Below, one piece after another: positions 43,386 to 52,774 of a DNA stretch of 64,000 bases. This DNA is from Guadua angustifolia (lineage: Eukaryota; Streptophyta; Magnoliopsida; Poales; Poaceae). How positions within the stretch are numbered: position 1 is the first letter of the stretch; each line of letters begins with the position of its first letter. A model generated the notes under the pieces. It did not search any database, was not told the DNA's origin, and worked only from the letters and a program-made list of their open reading frames with translations. The stretch lies in NCBI GenBank assembly GCA_036346375.1, contig CM070501.1:39176363-39240362 (forward strand). Reading direction: 5' to 3'. Made by a program: the position numbers and the translations under genes.

Positions 43386-45273
43386 TCAATCCATGAGCTC
43401 AATCTTGACGCTTCCAACGTTCACCTTGCCCTTCCCTTGCCGTGGCACCAGGGTAACCACCACGCTCTCGGCACCCTCGGCATTGAGATCCTCCAGTTGC
43501 TCGTTCAGCGCGAGCCGCAACTTCGTCTTGATCCCTCTTCCCTTCTTGTGCTTGTGCCGATGCGGCACATTCACGAAGCTCCCGGCGAGCTCCCGCCCGG
43601 CCGGCCCCACCGCTGCATGGTCCGCGCCGGCGTTCACAAACACGTCGAACTTGGCAGCGACGTCCCTGTCCACCTCGATGCCGTCGATGACGAGCACCTC
43701 CTCCTTGGCCAATTTCTCGGCTTTGCTCCTCCTTGACGAGACCGGCCTCTTCACCGTCACGCTCGTCGCCGAGTCCAGTCTAATGGGGAACTTGGCCGCC
43801 TTCTTGGCGTCGGCGGCGTGCGCCACCGCCGTGGGCGTGACGAACGACTTCACCCTCTGCGTCACCGTCGGCCTGGCCGTCGTCCACTGCATGGGCACGT
43901 CCTGGTACCGGTACCGCAGCCTGTCCATGTCGAGCACGTCGCGCACGCGGATGCGCACGAGCTTGGGGTCCTCGTCGTAGAAGAGGAAGGAGGCGTCGAG
44001 CCAGTCGGGGTCGGTGAGGTCCCTGTGGCGGCGCGAGTCGAGGCCCTTCCAGACGGCCCACATGCGGTCGATGTTTGCGTGGTGAGCGTAGAAGATCGGG
44101 TCGCGGCCGGCCGAGTAGAAGTTGCCCATGTCCTCGCCGACCGGCTGGTTCGGGTCACCGCACCAGATGTGCACCGGGCCGTGCGGGATGTTCTCGATCG
44201 CCCCGGGGCCCTGGTTCGGGTCGTCGCCGGCGCGGTACGGGCTGCCGAAGAAGAGCGACGGCGTCGGGCTTAGCGAGATCATCTGAACATTTGACGTCCA
44301 CAATTTTGGTTAAGCCAGAGTTCGAACTATGGTTGTTCAGTACATGATCTTGTCAGTTTCACAACCATATGTATGTGTACATATATACCTGACGGTACAT
44401 GACCTTGAGGTTGTGATCAACCTGTTGCTTGTCAGTGAACCGGGGATCCCTCCCATTGTAGTCCAGATCGATCAGATTGGGTGGCGCGTGACGTCCGTCC
44501 CTCCGCGGATCGAACAGCTGCGACGACTGGTCGGCGTACATCGCCGGCATGCGCATCCCGTCCGGCGCGTCCCAGTTCCAGAATGGCATGGCGAAGCTGG
44601 GGTCACCGATCAAGCTCCCCAGGATCCGCTCGAAGAAGTAGAGGTAGCACCTGTGGAACGGCAGGAACAGCCACGAGTTGTGCACCTGGAGCTCAAGGTC
44701 CGGGAACCCCTCGACGCTGTACGACCCGTCGCAGTACGCGCAGTGGACGCTCGCCTGCGCCGCGAAGCTCCGGGGGTCGTCCGCCGGCAGCGCCTTCATG
44801 GCCACGATCGCGCGGTTGAACTTGGCGATGTAGTCCGCGCTGGCGGAGTGCGCGGCGGGGCGCGTGCGGAGCGGCGATGACGCGTCGGGCGGAGCGAAGT
44901 CCACGGGCAATGCGTTGGAGGGCGGCGGGCAGCACGTCAGCACGTTGGCGGCTGGCGGGAGGTCCGGCGGGCCGCAGGAGGAGATGTCGGGTGTTGCAAC
45001 AGGGTCGGCGCCGGCGCGGTGCGGGGACAGGAGGCCGGCGGTGGCACTTGCGCCGAGCGTGCCGATGCCAAACAGAACATCGCGGCGGTCGAGCCGTGGG
45101 GCGTCGAGCTCCGAACGTTCACCTCTGTGGTCCGTGGACGACGATGCGCACGAGATGCGTTGGACGACGGCGCGGCGAGGCTTAAGGCGGGAGCTGGCTC
45201 TCGGGGAGAAGGGGCACGGAGAGGAGGGAGAAAAGGTGGTAGGTCTAGCGATTACTTGGGACAGCGACGCCAT
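43386..45273 (-). CDS. PPO: Polyphenol oxidase (catechol oxidase), thylakoid-lumen, 593 aa, intact
   Basis: This type-3 copper enzyme oxidises o-diphenols, and in many PPOs monophenols, to quinones; in cereals it causes phenol colouring and browning. Exon 1 is 45273-44389 (donor gtatat) and exon 2 is 44282-43386 (acceptor ttcag); the phase-0 junction reads 'VMYRQ|MISLSPTPSLFFG'. Residues 1-60 are a Ser/Arg-rich plastid transit peptide. Then comes RRDVLFGIG with a hydrophobic stretch ending AGA (about 63-89), a twin-arginine thylakoid signal. CuA ligands are H177, H198 and H207 ('VHCAYC', 'VHNSW', 'PFHRCY'), and C181 is placed for the Cys-His thioether. CuB ligands are H329, H333 and H362/H363 ('IPHGPVHIW', 'FYAHHANIDRMW'). 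The DWL (about 388) and KFDV domains follow. The length fits the family and no lesion is seen. Confidence 0.96.
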
Positions 45274-45346
45274 GGCCTAATTCGTAGCTCGATGGATCAT
45301 GGATCGGCTGCTTTGGTGTTTCCGGATGGGATTGCGATGGTGTGGG

Positions 45347-45355
45347 TATATATAA
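45347..45355 (-). promoter_or_regulatory. TATA box of the polyphenol oxidase gene
   Basis: On the minus strand CTTATATATACCC lies about 75 bp before the start codon, giving a short leader. Confidence 0.65.
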
Positions 45356-45423
45356 GCTGGCGCGGCGGACGTAGGGATCTGTGTGTGCTCGCTCCTGCGT
45401 CGGCGCGCGCGTGCGCCGCGCGT

Positions 45424-45459
45424 CAGCAACGCGCGATCGATCAGCAACGCGCGATCGAT
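45424..45459. repeat. Perfect 18-bp tandem duplication in the polyphenol oxidase promoter
   Basis: 'cagcaacgcgcgatcgat' occurs twice back to back about 150 bp upstream of the start codon. Each unit holds a GATC palindrome. Any regulatory role is unknown. Confidence 0.85.
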
Positions 45460-45499
45460 GATATTAGGACGATACTGAGTGTAAGTGCATGCGCATGAT

Positions 45500-46097
45500 G
45501 GGAGGGTAGAAAACTTTCTTCTCTCCTCTTAACTCTTGTCTTCAAAATAACATCGCCCTTCAACTACGCTGCATTGGCGCACGTGGGAGGTTCAGACTTC
45601 AGAGCACGTACTAGTAACTATCTTGTGGATTCGTTGGTGTGTTTGCACGTTTGGTCGTCTAGTTTGAAGATTTGTTAGGCAAGTGGTGCTAATTTTGATG
45701 CCGAACTTTGAGTTAAAAATTGCTTGTACTTGTTAGTGTGTGCTACGTAAACTCGCGCGGGGGAGAGATTGCCAGTGACTTAATTTGTGTACTGTGTGCT
45801 GCTTTGCTGGGGTGTAGAGAGTAGACTCCACGAAGGGATCAGCTGCGTCATTTGCTCATTTCCGGCCAAAAGAAACTTACATGAGGACGCATCCAGCATT
45901 CCAGCTTGGGATGCCTCTCGTAAGTCGCCCGATGATATGTTCCTTCGTAGCTCATCCAAAAATCCATCCAACTATTCAGAAAGTGTTTATTTCCGTTGAA
46001 AAGAAAAGAAGAGCTAGTGTGTTATTTCTGTTTTGCCTAAATCTTTTTGGAGCTCTTTTCTTTTCGAAACCGGCCGGGGAGACCCCATTTCTGATTA
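45500..46097. other. Upstream flank of polyphenol oxidase, no gene
   Basis: AT-rich, with short unsupported frames only. Confidence 0.5.
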
Positions 46098-46181
46098 CTC
46101 CCTCCAGTCATATATCGATAGTCAGTTTTGGAAATGCGATTGTACGAATCTCGAAAGGACATATATTTATGACTGAGAGAA
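46098..46181. mobile_element. Stowaway MITE (Tc1/mariner-type), 84 bp
   Basis: It starts CTCCCTCCAGTCATA and, inverted from the other end, reads TTCTCTCAGTCATAA. It is flanked by TA on both sides. CTCCCTCC is the classic grass Stowaway terminus. Confidence 0.8.
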
Positions 46182-46790
46182 TACAAGATGGAAAATAGCA
46201 GCGGTTCTTAGATTGATCAATTGCAAACCCAAGTATGCCGAATCGAAGCAGATAGCTAGCTATTTCGTATTACCGATACCAATTCTACACATATGATCGA
46301 TCGCAGGCCAATTTCATTACATCATTCAAAGTTTGAAAACCAACAACACCAGACGTTTGTCCTGATCACACAGACAGCTTCAGTCCTTCGTGGCTCCAAG
46401 CACCGGCGCTTGCATATCTTTTCCTTATGCAGCTCTTTCCTCAGCAACCCGGGCAGCTAAAGTTGAGCAGCGCAAGCTAGCAGTAGCAGGGCATACACAA
46501 AAGTGTAAATCAGCCAAAGGTGATTTAATCAAAAACTTTCAAAAACTTGTTTCTGCATAAATAACTTTTAATATTTTACTTTATTGAACAATCGAATATA
46601 TTAAAGCGGCGTCAACCTGAAATCTTCTCATCTACACAGTAAGAGCCTCACAAGCGTCCAGGCATGTTATGGTCTATCAATTAAGAAAAAAAATTTAGAC
46701 TGTGTTAACCAGACAATAAGCATCTAGCAAATCTTGACATCTACGCAGCATTCTATATATAATTAACCACTTCCTTATATTGATTCTTCT
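46182..46790. other. Intergenic, no gene
   Basis: AT-rich DNA without recognisable features. Confidence 0.5.
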
Positions 46791-47113
46791 AGGCTGTTTT
46801 CATTGTATGGAGACTACAGAAGGAGAGGAATGCAAGGATCTTCAACGAAACCTCTCCAATTTCAGATTTCCTTCCAACATCGGCCAAGAATATATGCGAT
46901 CATTTGTCGCAAGCAGCGCGACGCAGTTGCGTATGTTAATGCTCCAGTATCCTCTATCCTTTCTCCGCTAGTTATTTATCTGCGTCGTATTTTTTAGGTA
47001 GCTGGCCAGTTCGATTGCTGCTTGTCCACGGACGAGGTAGTTGTAACTGAACAATCCTTTCTGAATTTCTTCCTACTACAAAGAAACCCAGTTCTTTTAC
47101 GTGTTCTCGAAAA
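46791..47113 (+). mobile_element. LINE 3' end fragment
   Basis: One frame reads 'VWRLQKERNARIFNETSPIS' and '...SQAARRSCVC' to a stop near 46940, the typical last residues of plant L1-type ORF2. About 170 bp of 3'UTR follow and end 'gttctcgaaaaagg', as in other LINE tails here. Everything upstream of this C-terminus is missing. Confidence 0.75.
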
Positions 47114-47594
47114 AGGATTTGAGGTACAGATATCTCCTCCAAGGAAAAGTACAGCCAGCTAAAATGGATTGACCTGGGTGTGTAGAGAAACAAATACAGG
47201 ACAGGACAGCTTGGTCACCTCTTAAAATTAAATCTCCGATTGCAACTCCACTGCACATGGCTTGACACACTCCACTATGCCATGACTCGTTCAACCTATA
47301 TAAAATAGTACAATATTATTGATTGGATTGCAAGACAATATTGTATGTTGAACGAACATATGCATGCTGCCTAGAAGTTTATCATGGTATTATAGAAGCC
47401 ATTTTTAGTTTGCTAAGATACCATATGGAAGATTTTCTTGTTAGTTGATAAACATGTCAAGATTATATTTTCCATGATTAGTTGTTTTGCTATTGTGGCA
47501 GGTAGATTTAGATATTGTCACGTATTAGTTTTGGAGAGTTGCATATGTTTGCATGGGCGGAGACGTTCGCATTTCACGTCATGGCCAAGGTTTG
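47114..47594. other. Intergenic, no gene
   Basis: No coding or repeat signature recognised. Confidence 0.45.
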
Positions 47595-47836
47595 TGTTGG
47601 ATTAGTTGAGATAGGATTTGTTCCGTTGTTAGGATCTGCATTATTGTTAGGATATGCATTATTGTTAGTTCCTTCTGATATGAATAAAAGGAGAAGAAAA
47701 CCCTGAAAAGGCCGCAAGGAAGTTGCGCGGCACAACTGTCTGGTGTTTTTGCTTGTTCCTCGAGTCCCAGTTTCGATCCATTCATGTGCGTAGTGTCCTC
47801 GTGATCGCGTGTGTGATCTCCTGCTCGATTCCAACA
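47595..47836. repeat. Probable solo LTR, ~242 bp
   Basis: It begins TGTTGGATTAG and ends GATTCCAACA, the TG...CA inverted termini of LTRs. It has an internal 18-bp near-duplicate ('gttaggatctgcattatt' / 'gttaggatatgcattatt') and an 'aataaaagg' polyadenylation-like motif. No primer site, pol or partner LTR lies nearby. A 5-bp target duplication is not clear. Confidence 0.6.
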
Positions 47837-48570
47837 TTTCTGACTCAGTTTACTTCCTAACAAATCTTGGCAATGACAATTAATGGGCACCTAGAGATCC
47901 ACGTATTTATGTCTAAGCAACTGTTCTCACTCTTGGGCTTGGTGTTGAAATATTTAATCCTTGTGAAATTTCTCGCCTTAGTATCTTCTTCCTTGATCAA
48001 GCATGAACCCTTTCTTTATGATGTGTGCATACCAATCTCTGACTGGGTGATAGAATAATCAGTTTAGCACTTGAACTGATGCTAGAGATACTGACATGGC
48101 ACAAACTAGAGCTAGCTGAAAGGAAAGTGATGATAGACAACATACAAATCGCATGTGAACTTTTGTCCCCTCAAAGCTTGGGCTCTGTAGCTTCTTTACT
48201 TCATTCACATATATCAGCTTGAGACTATGAAGCACGGATAAGCACCAGTTGCAATGGATTCACTTGTTCTTTAAAAAAGGAACAGGTCCTGCTGCCAATC
48301 GCAACATGTGCATGACCACCAGCAACAAGAGGCCGCAAATTAAGAAACATGATAATCAGTAATTTGCTAGTGGTTTCCTGTAAAAAGTTAGAAAAGTCTG
48401 AAAAAAAGCATATGAAATAGTATGATTGAAAAAATGATGCTGAGTTCTGGAGTCTGAACATTCATCCATAAGAAATTTGATCACCAACCAGGAGTCCAAA
48501 AAAATTGCACTCTGTATTACGAAAACACAGTAAAGTTTCATCATGATAAAGGCTTAAATGTACATGGATT
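47837..48570. other. Intergenic before the LINE, no gene
   Basis: Short frames only. Confidence 0.5.
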
Positions 48571-48620
48571 AGGACTGTACAGCAATGATAGGAGAGCCAG
48601 AGCAGGGGGCTCTCGCGACC

Positions 48621-50900
48621 ATGTCGCCTCCAGCGCTTCTCCTTCCTTCCCAACCAGATCCCGACCGATCTCCCCACAAATCAACCAAAATACCCACAGA
48701 TCCGACCATCCCCCAGGCCGATCTACTTTCCCCTGGTCTGGATTCGCTTCAAATCGCTCGAGGTGAGAAGAAGCCTGGTGGCCATGTGGTTCAAGGGGAA
48801 AAGGGCCTCGCGGCTGAATCGGGGGAAGTTCCTGCTTCGCCACGCCCGTTCCTTCATCAGCAACCTCCGTCCGGGAGTCAAGCTCAAGATGAAGTTAATG
48901 CGCAGCCTCCGTCATGCCTCTGTCTTCGTCAGCCTCAAGATGGAGTTAAAGCTCAACTGCAGACATCGGTGATAGAGGAAGCAAAGTCAAGACATCACTC
49001 AATAACGATAAAGGAGCCACAGACAAGTCAGATCAGCATTCAACCGGAAAGAGCAGAAAGCATCCAAATCCCCAACTCAGAGCAGCATTCATTGGCAACG
49101 GCCGAAGAGGAGATTCACAAATCCAGAATACCAACCTCTCAGAAGAAGGAATGGGTCCATCAAGAAAAGTGGGGGGCTCGAGTATCCTGCTCGCCTCACC
49201 GCAGACTCAGCAGGATTAAGGGAGACAACCAGCAGCAGCTCTCGAGGGAGGAAAGAAGGTCTGGTCAGGTCAGTCTTCACCAAGCGCAGCTCGAGGTCAT
49301 TGATGACCGTATTGCAGGGCAGAATTCATGGACCGAAATCGAGAGGAAGATCCTCAGCTCTAGATATTCAGCCTCTCAGAAAGAGAAAGGGATTCAAGAA
49401 GATGAAGGCAGGGGTCCGCATTCCAGCTCGACTCAGCGAGGCCCCAGGTGGCAATGGTTTGAAATCCAAAAGCTTTTGAAAAAGCCCCGACGCGCTCCGG
49501 AAGAATCGAGCCGAGAACAGGGATTGCAGCTACCCAATCGAAGCGCATTCATATCAACTTTTCCAAATGAAGATGCAAGCGGGTGGACTCAAGTCAAGCC
49601 AAAGCACTGGTGGCGCAAAAGTCGGACTGATTCACCTCCACAAGGCTACCCGGACCAATCTTTTCATCGTCTCAGAGGCTCAGCATTCTTCAAGCAGAAA
49701 CTGAGAGGCAGATGCTTTAATTGTTTTGCTTCGGATCACATTGCTGGATTCTGCGCGGAGCCGGTCAAGTGCTGGCGTTGCCTTCTTGCTGGCCACAGGG
49801 CCGTTCAATGCTCAAGCAGAAGACGCAATTTCTGGGATAAAGCTTCTGATAGCTGGAAGCCTACACTACAAACTCACCTCTCCTCTGAGCCTCCAGAAAA
49901 GCCTCGGGTTTTTCAAACTCTCCGCAACCATTTGCATCAACCACCTTCTGAACCTGGTGCTCGCCACTCCTCTGAACTCCTTCCTAAGAGCATCCCAAAC
50001 GCCACCACCAAAACCTACTGTCAAGCTGTTCGTCAAGGTTGCAACATGGAGGCAAGATACCCAGGCGACCCCAGGGCTAGGCCGGCCAGGGCCTACTGTG
50101 CTATCTCGGCTACCGGTGCTATCAAGCGACGACGCGATGAGCTCATCGACCGTGCGGCGGTTTGCTGGTTTGATGGGAACAGCCATGAGGTGGAGAGCTA
50201 CACGGTGGGTGACTTGCTCCGAGACCGCTTCAACCTCCACCACGGCGACTTCCAACTGGTCAAACACTTTCCGGAGCAGTTTCTAGTCATTTTCTCAGAG
50301 TCGGCAATAAGAAGGAGGGTGGTCAGCACTGCCGTGGTTCCTTACCGGGGCCATGTATTCAACTTCGCGGCCTGGTCAGAGCAACGTTATGCAACAAACA
50401 TCAATTTCGAGTTTCATGTGAAAGTTCGAGTGGAAGGTGTTCCAATTCACTGCTGGTCACAAGAAGTAGCGGCAAGGGCTTTGGGCAGCAGCTGTGCTGT
50501 TCATTATGTGCAGGAGCGCACTAGACGCAGGGAACGAACGAGGTCTTTTGATCTCTGGGCATGGTGCTCGGACCCTTGCAAGATTCCGAAGGAAGTCACT
50601 TTGACTGTGTTGGAGCCAGACAGGGAGCTTCCTTCCATCAACATCCCTCTTCCTCAAGTGACACTACAATACGACGATCCAACTGACTTGAAGCGTGGAC
50701 AAGTGTTCAACCTCCGCAACCATTTGGAGATAGTGGAAGATCTGTCCTTCCTCCGTGGCCGTGGCAGCTTCGGTGGCCTCCCGAACCGCAAGCATCGCCG
50801 GGAATTTGTTTGGGCTTATGGGGCTCCGGATGAAGTGGGGGAGAGAAGAGAAGGTGGTGCAGGACAGTACAAGAGGAAGGGATCAACATCGTCGCCATGA
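48621..50900 (+). CDS. LINE ORF1 protein (gag-like, DUF4283 and CCHC knuckles), 759 aa
   Basis: This is the nucleic-acid-binding ORF1 of a plant L1 element. I chose the ATG at 48621 (context gcgaccATGt); an in-frame ATG at 48585 overlaps the target duplication and cannot be original to the element. Two CCHC knuckles, 'CFNCFASDHIAGFC' and 'CWRCLLAGHRAVQC', lie at about 49709-49800. They are followed at about 50100-50620 by a DUF4283-like region ('VCWFDGNSHEVESYTVGDLL', 'FLVIFSESAIRRRVV', 'WSQEVAARALG'). The usual plant order is DUF4283 then knuckle, so the knuckles-first order is worth noting. The N-terminal 350 residues are polar, Ser/Gln/Lys-rich and probably disordered. The frame ends at 50900 and continues one frame over. 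Confidence 0.85.
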   Translation: MSPPALLLPSQPDPDRSPHKSTKIPTDPTIPQADLLSPGLDSLQIARGEKKPGGHVVQGEKGLAAESGEVPASPRPFLHQQPPSGSQAQDEVNAQPPSCLCLRQPQDGVKAQLQTSVIEEAKSRHHSITIKEPQTSQISIQPERAESIQIPNSEQHSLATAEEEIHKSRIPTSQKKEWVHQEKWGARVSCSPHRRLSRIKGDNQQQLSREERRSGQVSLHQAQLEVIDDRIAGQNSWTEIERKILSSRYSASQKEKGIQEDEGRGPHSSSTQRGPRWQWFEIQKLLKKPRRAPEESSREQGLQLPNRSAFISTFPNEDASGWTQVKPKHWWRKSRTDSPPQGYPDQSFHRLRGSAFFKQKLRGRCFNCFASDHIAGFCAEPVKCWRCLLAGHRAVQCSSRRRNFWDKASDSWKPTLQTHLSSEPPEKPRVFQTLRNHLHQPPSEPGARHSSELLPKSIPNATTKTYCQAVRQGCNMEARYPGDPRARPARAYCAISATGAIKRRRDELIDRAAVCWFDGNSHEVESYTVGDLLRDRFNLHHGDFQLVKHFPEQFLVIFSESAIRRRVVSTAVVPYRGHVFNFAAWSEQRYATNINFEFHVKVRVEGVPIHCWSQEVAARALGSSCAVHYVQERTRRRERTRSFDLWAWCSDPCKIPKEVTLTVLEPDRELPSINIPLPQVTLQYDDPTDLKRGQVFNLRNHLEIVEDLSFLRGRGSFGGLPNRKHRREFVWAYGAPDEVGERREGGAGQYKRKGSTSSP

Positions 50901-52395
50901 TGACCACGACGACGACGACCGCAACCGCAACGACCACCGACGCAGCACTAGAAGACACCGTAGCTTGTCCAATTGGGTACGTGACTCCAGGTGCAGAGGA
51001 GGGGTAGAAGACTGCCATAGTGCGTCTTGGCGTGGCCCCGGTGGATCAGCATCAAGACGCTACAGGCGAGACTGCTCATCGCCTCAAAGGATGCTGTTTC
51101 AAGCGCCCAAGGACAGTGGTCAAACAAACAAGAAGGTGCAAGATAAAGACAGGAAAAAGGTGAGTTTTGCCGAGCCAATTGTGACTGTGCTGAAGAAACT
51201 CCAGGGAGAATACTTGGGTGATCACATCAGTCTGGAGAAAAGAGAGAGGGAGTCATCTGCGACCACCTGTGCTCAGCTAGGACTACAGGTATGTCAAAAT
51301 TCAATTGCATTCAATACTTCTCAATGTGCTCTGAATGTTCAATCTGAGGATTCGGTGGTTGATGCAATATATGATTACCATGAAATAAGCCAAGCCGATC
51401 TGCCTAGCTCTCCTTCTTTACACACTAAATTGGGTGATCTTGCAACTCAGCCTCTTCAAGACGCAGGGTCCGGTGTAGTTGCTCCTATAGGTAGAGATGA
51501 GACAACCTCTGAGTGGTTTCCTGAAGTCTACCATAGAATAGAGCATGAAAAAACGCTTGTAACCACAGCAACTGCTATTGGGACACCTGAAAACATAACT
51601 CCTTCAGAGCCCACAATAGAAAGCTTACCTCCAGATAATCAAACATCTGCAATCCTACCCCATAGCTCATCACCGCAAAATCTGTTGGTAACAATTCCGC
51701 AATGTATACCAGAAAGGCTAATCGAGTCACAAGAAACACGACAGCCGCCATCCTCTGAAGCATCTACACCCAAGCCTACCACCAACTATGCTAACATTAT
51801 CAGACATTTCTGCAGAAGGCAGAAAATACCAACCACACTACAGAAGCTGCCACCACCAGATAAATCTCCTGAAACCATACCGTTACAAGACCTGCCGGAA
51901 ATACCAGCAGCACAAGCTCCCCAGCCTATAGAGCAAACTGTAATGAATGACCAGCTGAAATTAGAAATTTTCATCAATAAGGTTTCAAGCAATCCGGAAC
52001 CCCCTTTAATTCACACACCTCCATGCCTCAATAAGGGTGAGTCATACCAGGCCGCTAACCAAGATGCTCACACAGAAAAACAGTTCACTCAAAGGAAAAG
52101 TTCCAGGCTAGCAAAAAAAGCTAAATCCAGACTAGGTAGTAACAAAGGCACAATCCAATTAGCGCAAGAACTGTTAGCATCTAAGCTGAAAGATCTCTCC
52201 CCACCATCAAATGAAAACGACTCACAAGATGATCTCTTTGAACAGCTGGCGAAGCACTTCGACAGACCGTTAAGCAAAGAAAAGGTTGAAGCCATCCTCG
52301 AACTGGTCAATCAGGGCGTTCTCAAGAAAAGTAACAGGAAGAAATTAGTCAAAGGGTCTTCGGCGGCAAGTAGCGCGATCAGCCTGAAGGACTGA
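50755..52395 (+). CDS. LINE ORF1 C-terminal part in a shifted frame
   Basis: This frame runs +1 relative to the preceding ORF and overlaps its end. After a His/Asp/Arg-rich start ('RRHDDHDDDDRNRNDHRR') it contains 'KDRKKVSFAEPIVTVLKKL' (about 51150-51205), a basic/acidic element common near the end of plant LINE ORF1 proteins. It then has a long Pro/Ser/Thr-rich linker and a helical Lys/Glu-rich end. It is most likely the same protein as the upstream ORF, split by one frameshift between about 50755 and 50900. A programmed shift or separate start cannot be excluded. Confidence 0.6.
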   Translation: MAVAASVASRTASIAGNLFGLMGLRMKWGREEKVVQDSTRGRDQHRRHDDHDDDDRNRNDHRRSTRRHRSLSNWVRDSRCRGGVEDCHSASWRGPGGSASRRYRRDCSSPQRMLFQAPKDSGQTNKKVQDKDRKKVSFAEPIVTVLKKLQGEYLGDHISLEKRERESSATTCAQLGLQVCQNSIAFNTSQCALNVQSEDSVVDAIYDYHEISQADLPSSPSLHTKLGDLATQPLQDAGSGVVAPIGRDETTSEWFPEVYHRIEHEKTLVTTATAIGTPENITPSEPTIESLPPDNQTSAILPHSSSPQNLLVTIPQCIPERLIESQETRQPPSSEASTPKPTTNYANIIRHFCRRQKIPTTLQKLPPPDKSPETIPLQDLPEIPAAQAPQPIEQTVMNDQLKLEIFINKVSSNPEPPLIHTPPCLNKGESYQAANQDAHTEKQFTQRKSSRLAKKAKSRLGSNKGTIQLAQELLASKLKDLSPPSNENDSQDDLFEQLAKHFDRPLSKEKVEAILELVNQGVLKKSNRKKLVKGSSAASSAISLKD

Positions 52396-52774
52396 TCTGG
52401 GGTATTTTTTCTAGAAGAGGAGGTAGCATTTTGGTGCTGATGTCTAGATGGAACTTAACACAACCTCCTGCTGAACTGGTGTGTCCTGGTGATAGTCATC
52501 GTCCTAGAAAAGTTGTAGTAGACGTCACTACATGTACTGCTGTGTTAAATTATGTCAGTTTAGAGGCCATTAGGCCATTGTGTCGCAACTGCTGTTTCCT
52601 GGCTCGAATGGGGTCTGGAATCGGTGACTTTGTAGTCTTTTGGTTCTGTTCCGCCTGGGTTTGGTATGTTCTGGTTACATGTGTGTATGGAACCTGTGTT
52701 GTTGTATTATCTATGGCTTGTTCCTTAACTGAGTGGCACCTAGTGCCCTTGCCAGTAGTGATGTTCAAGTACTT

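Noticed and set aside
43437..45498. Plus-strand and alternate-frame ORFs of 80-183 codons across the polyphenol oxidase gene
   Set aside because: They are shadows of the highly GC-rich oxidase exons, Arg/Gly/Ala-rich with no domain.
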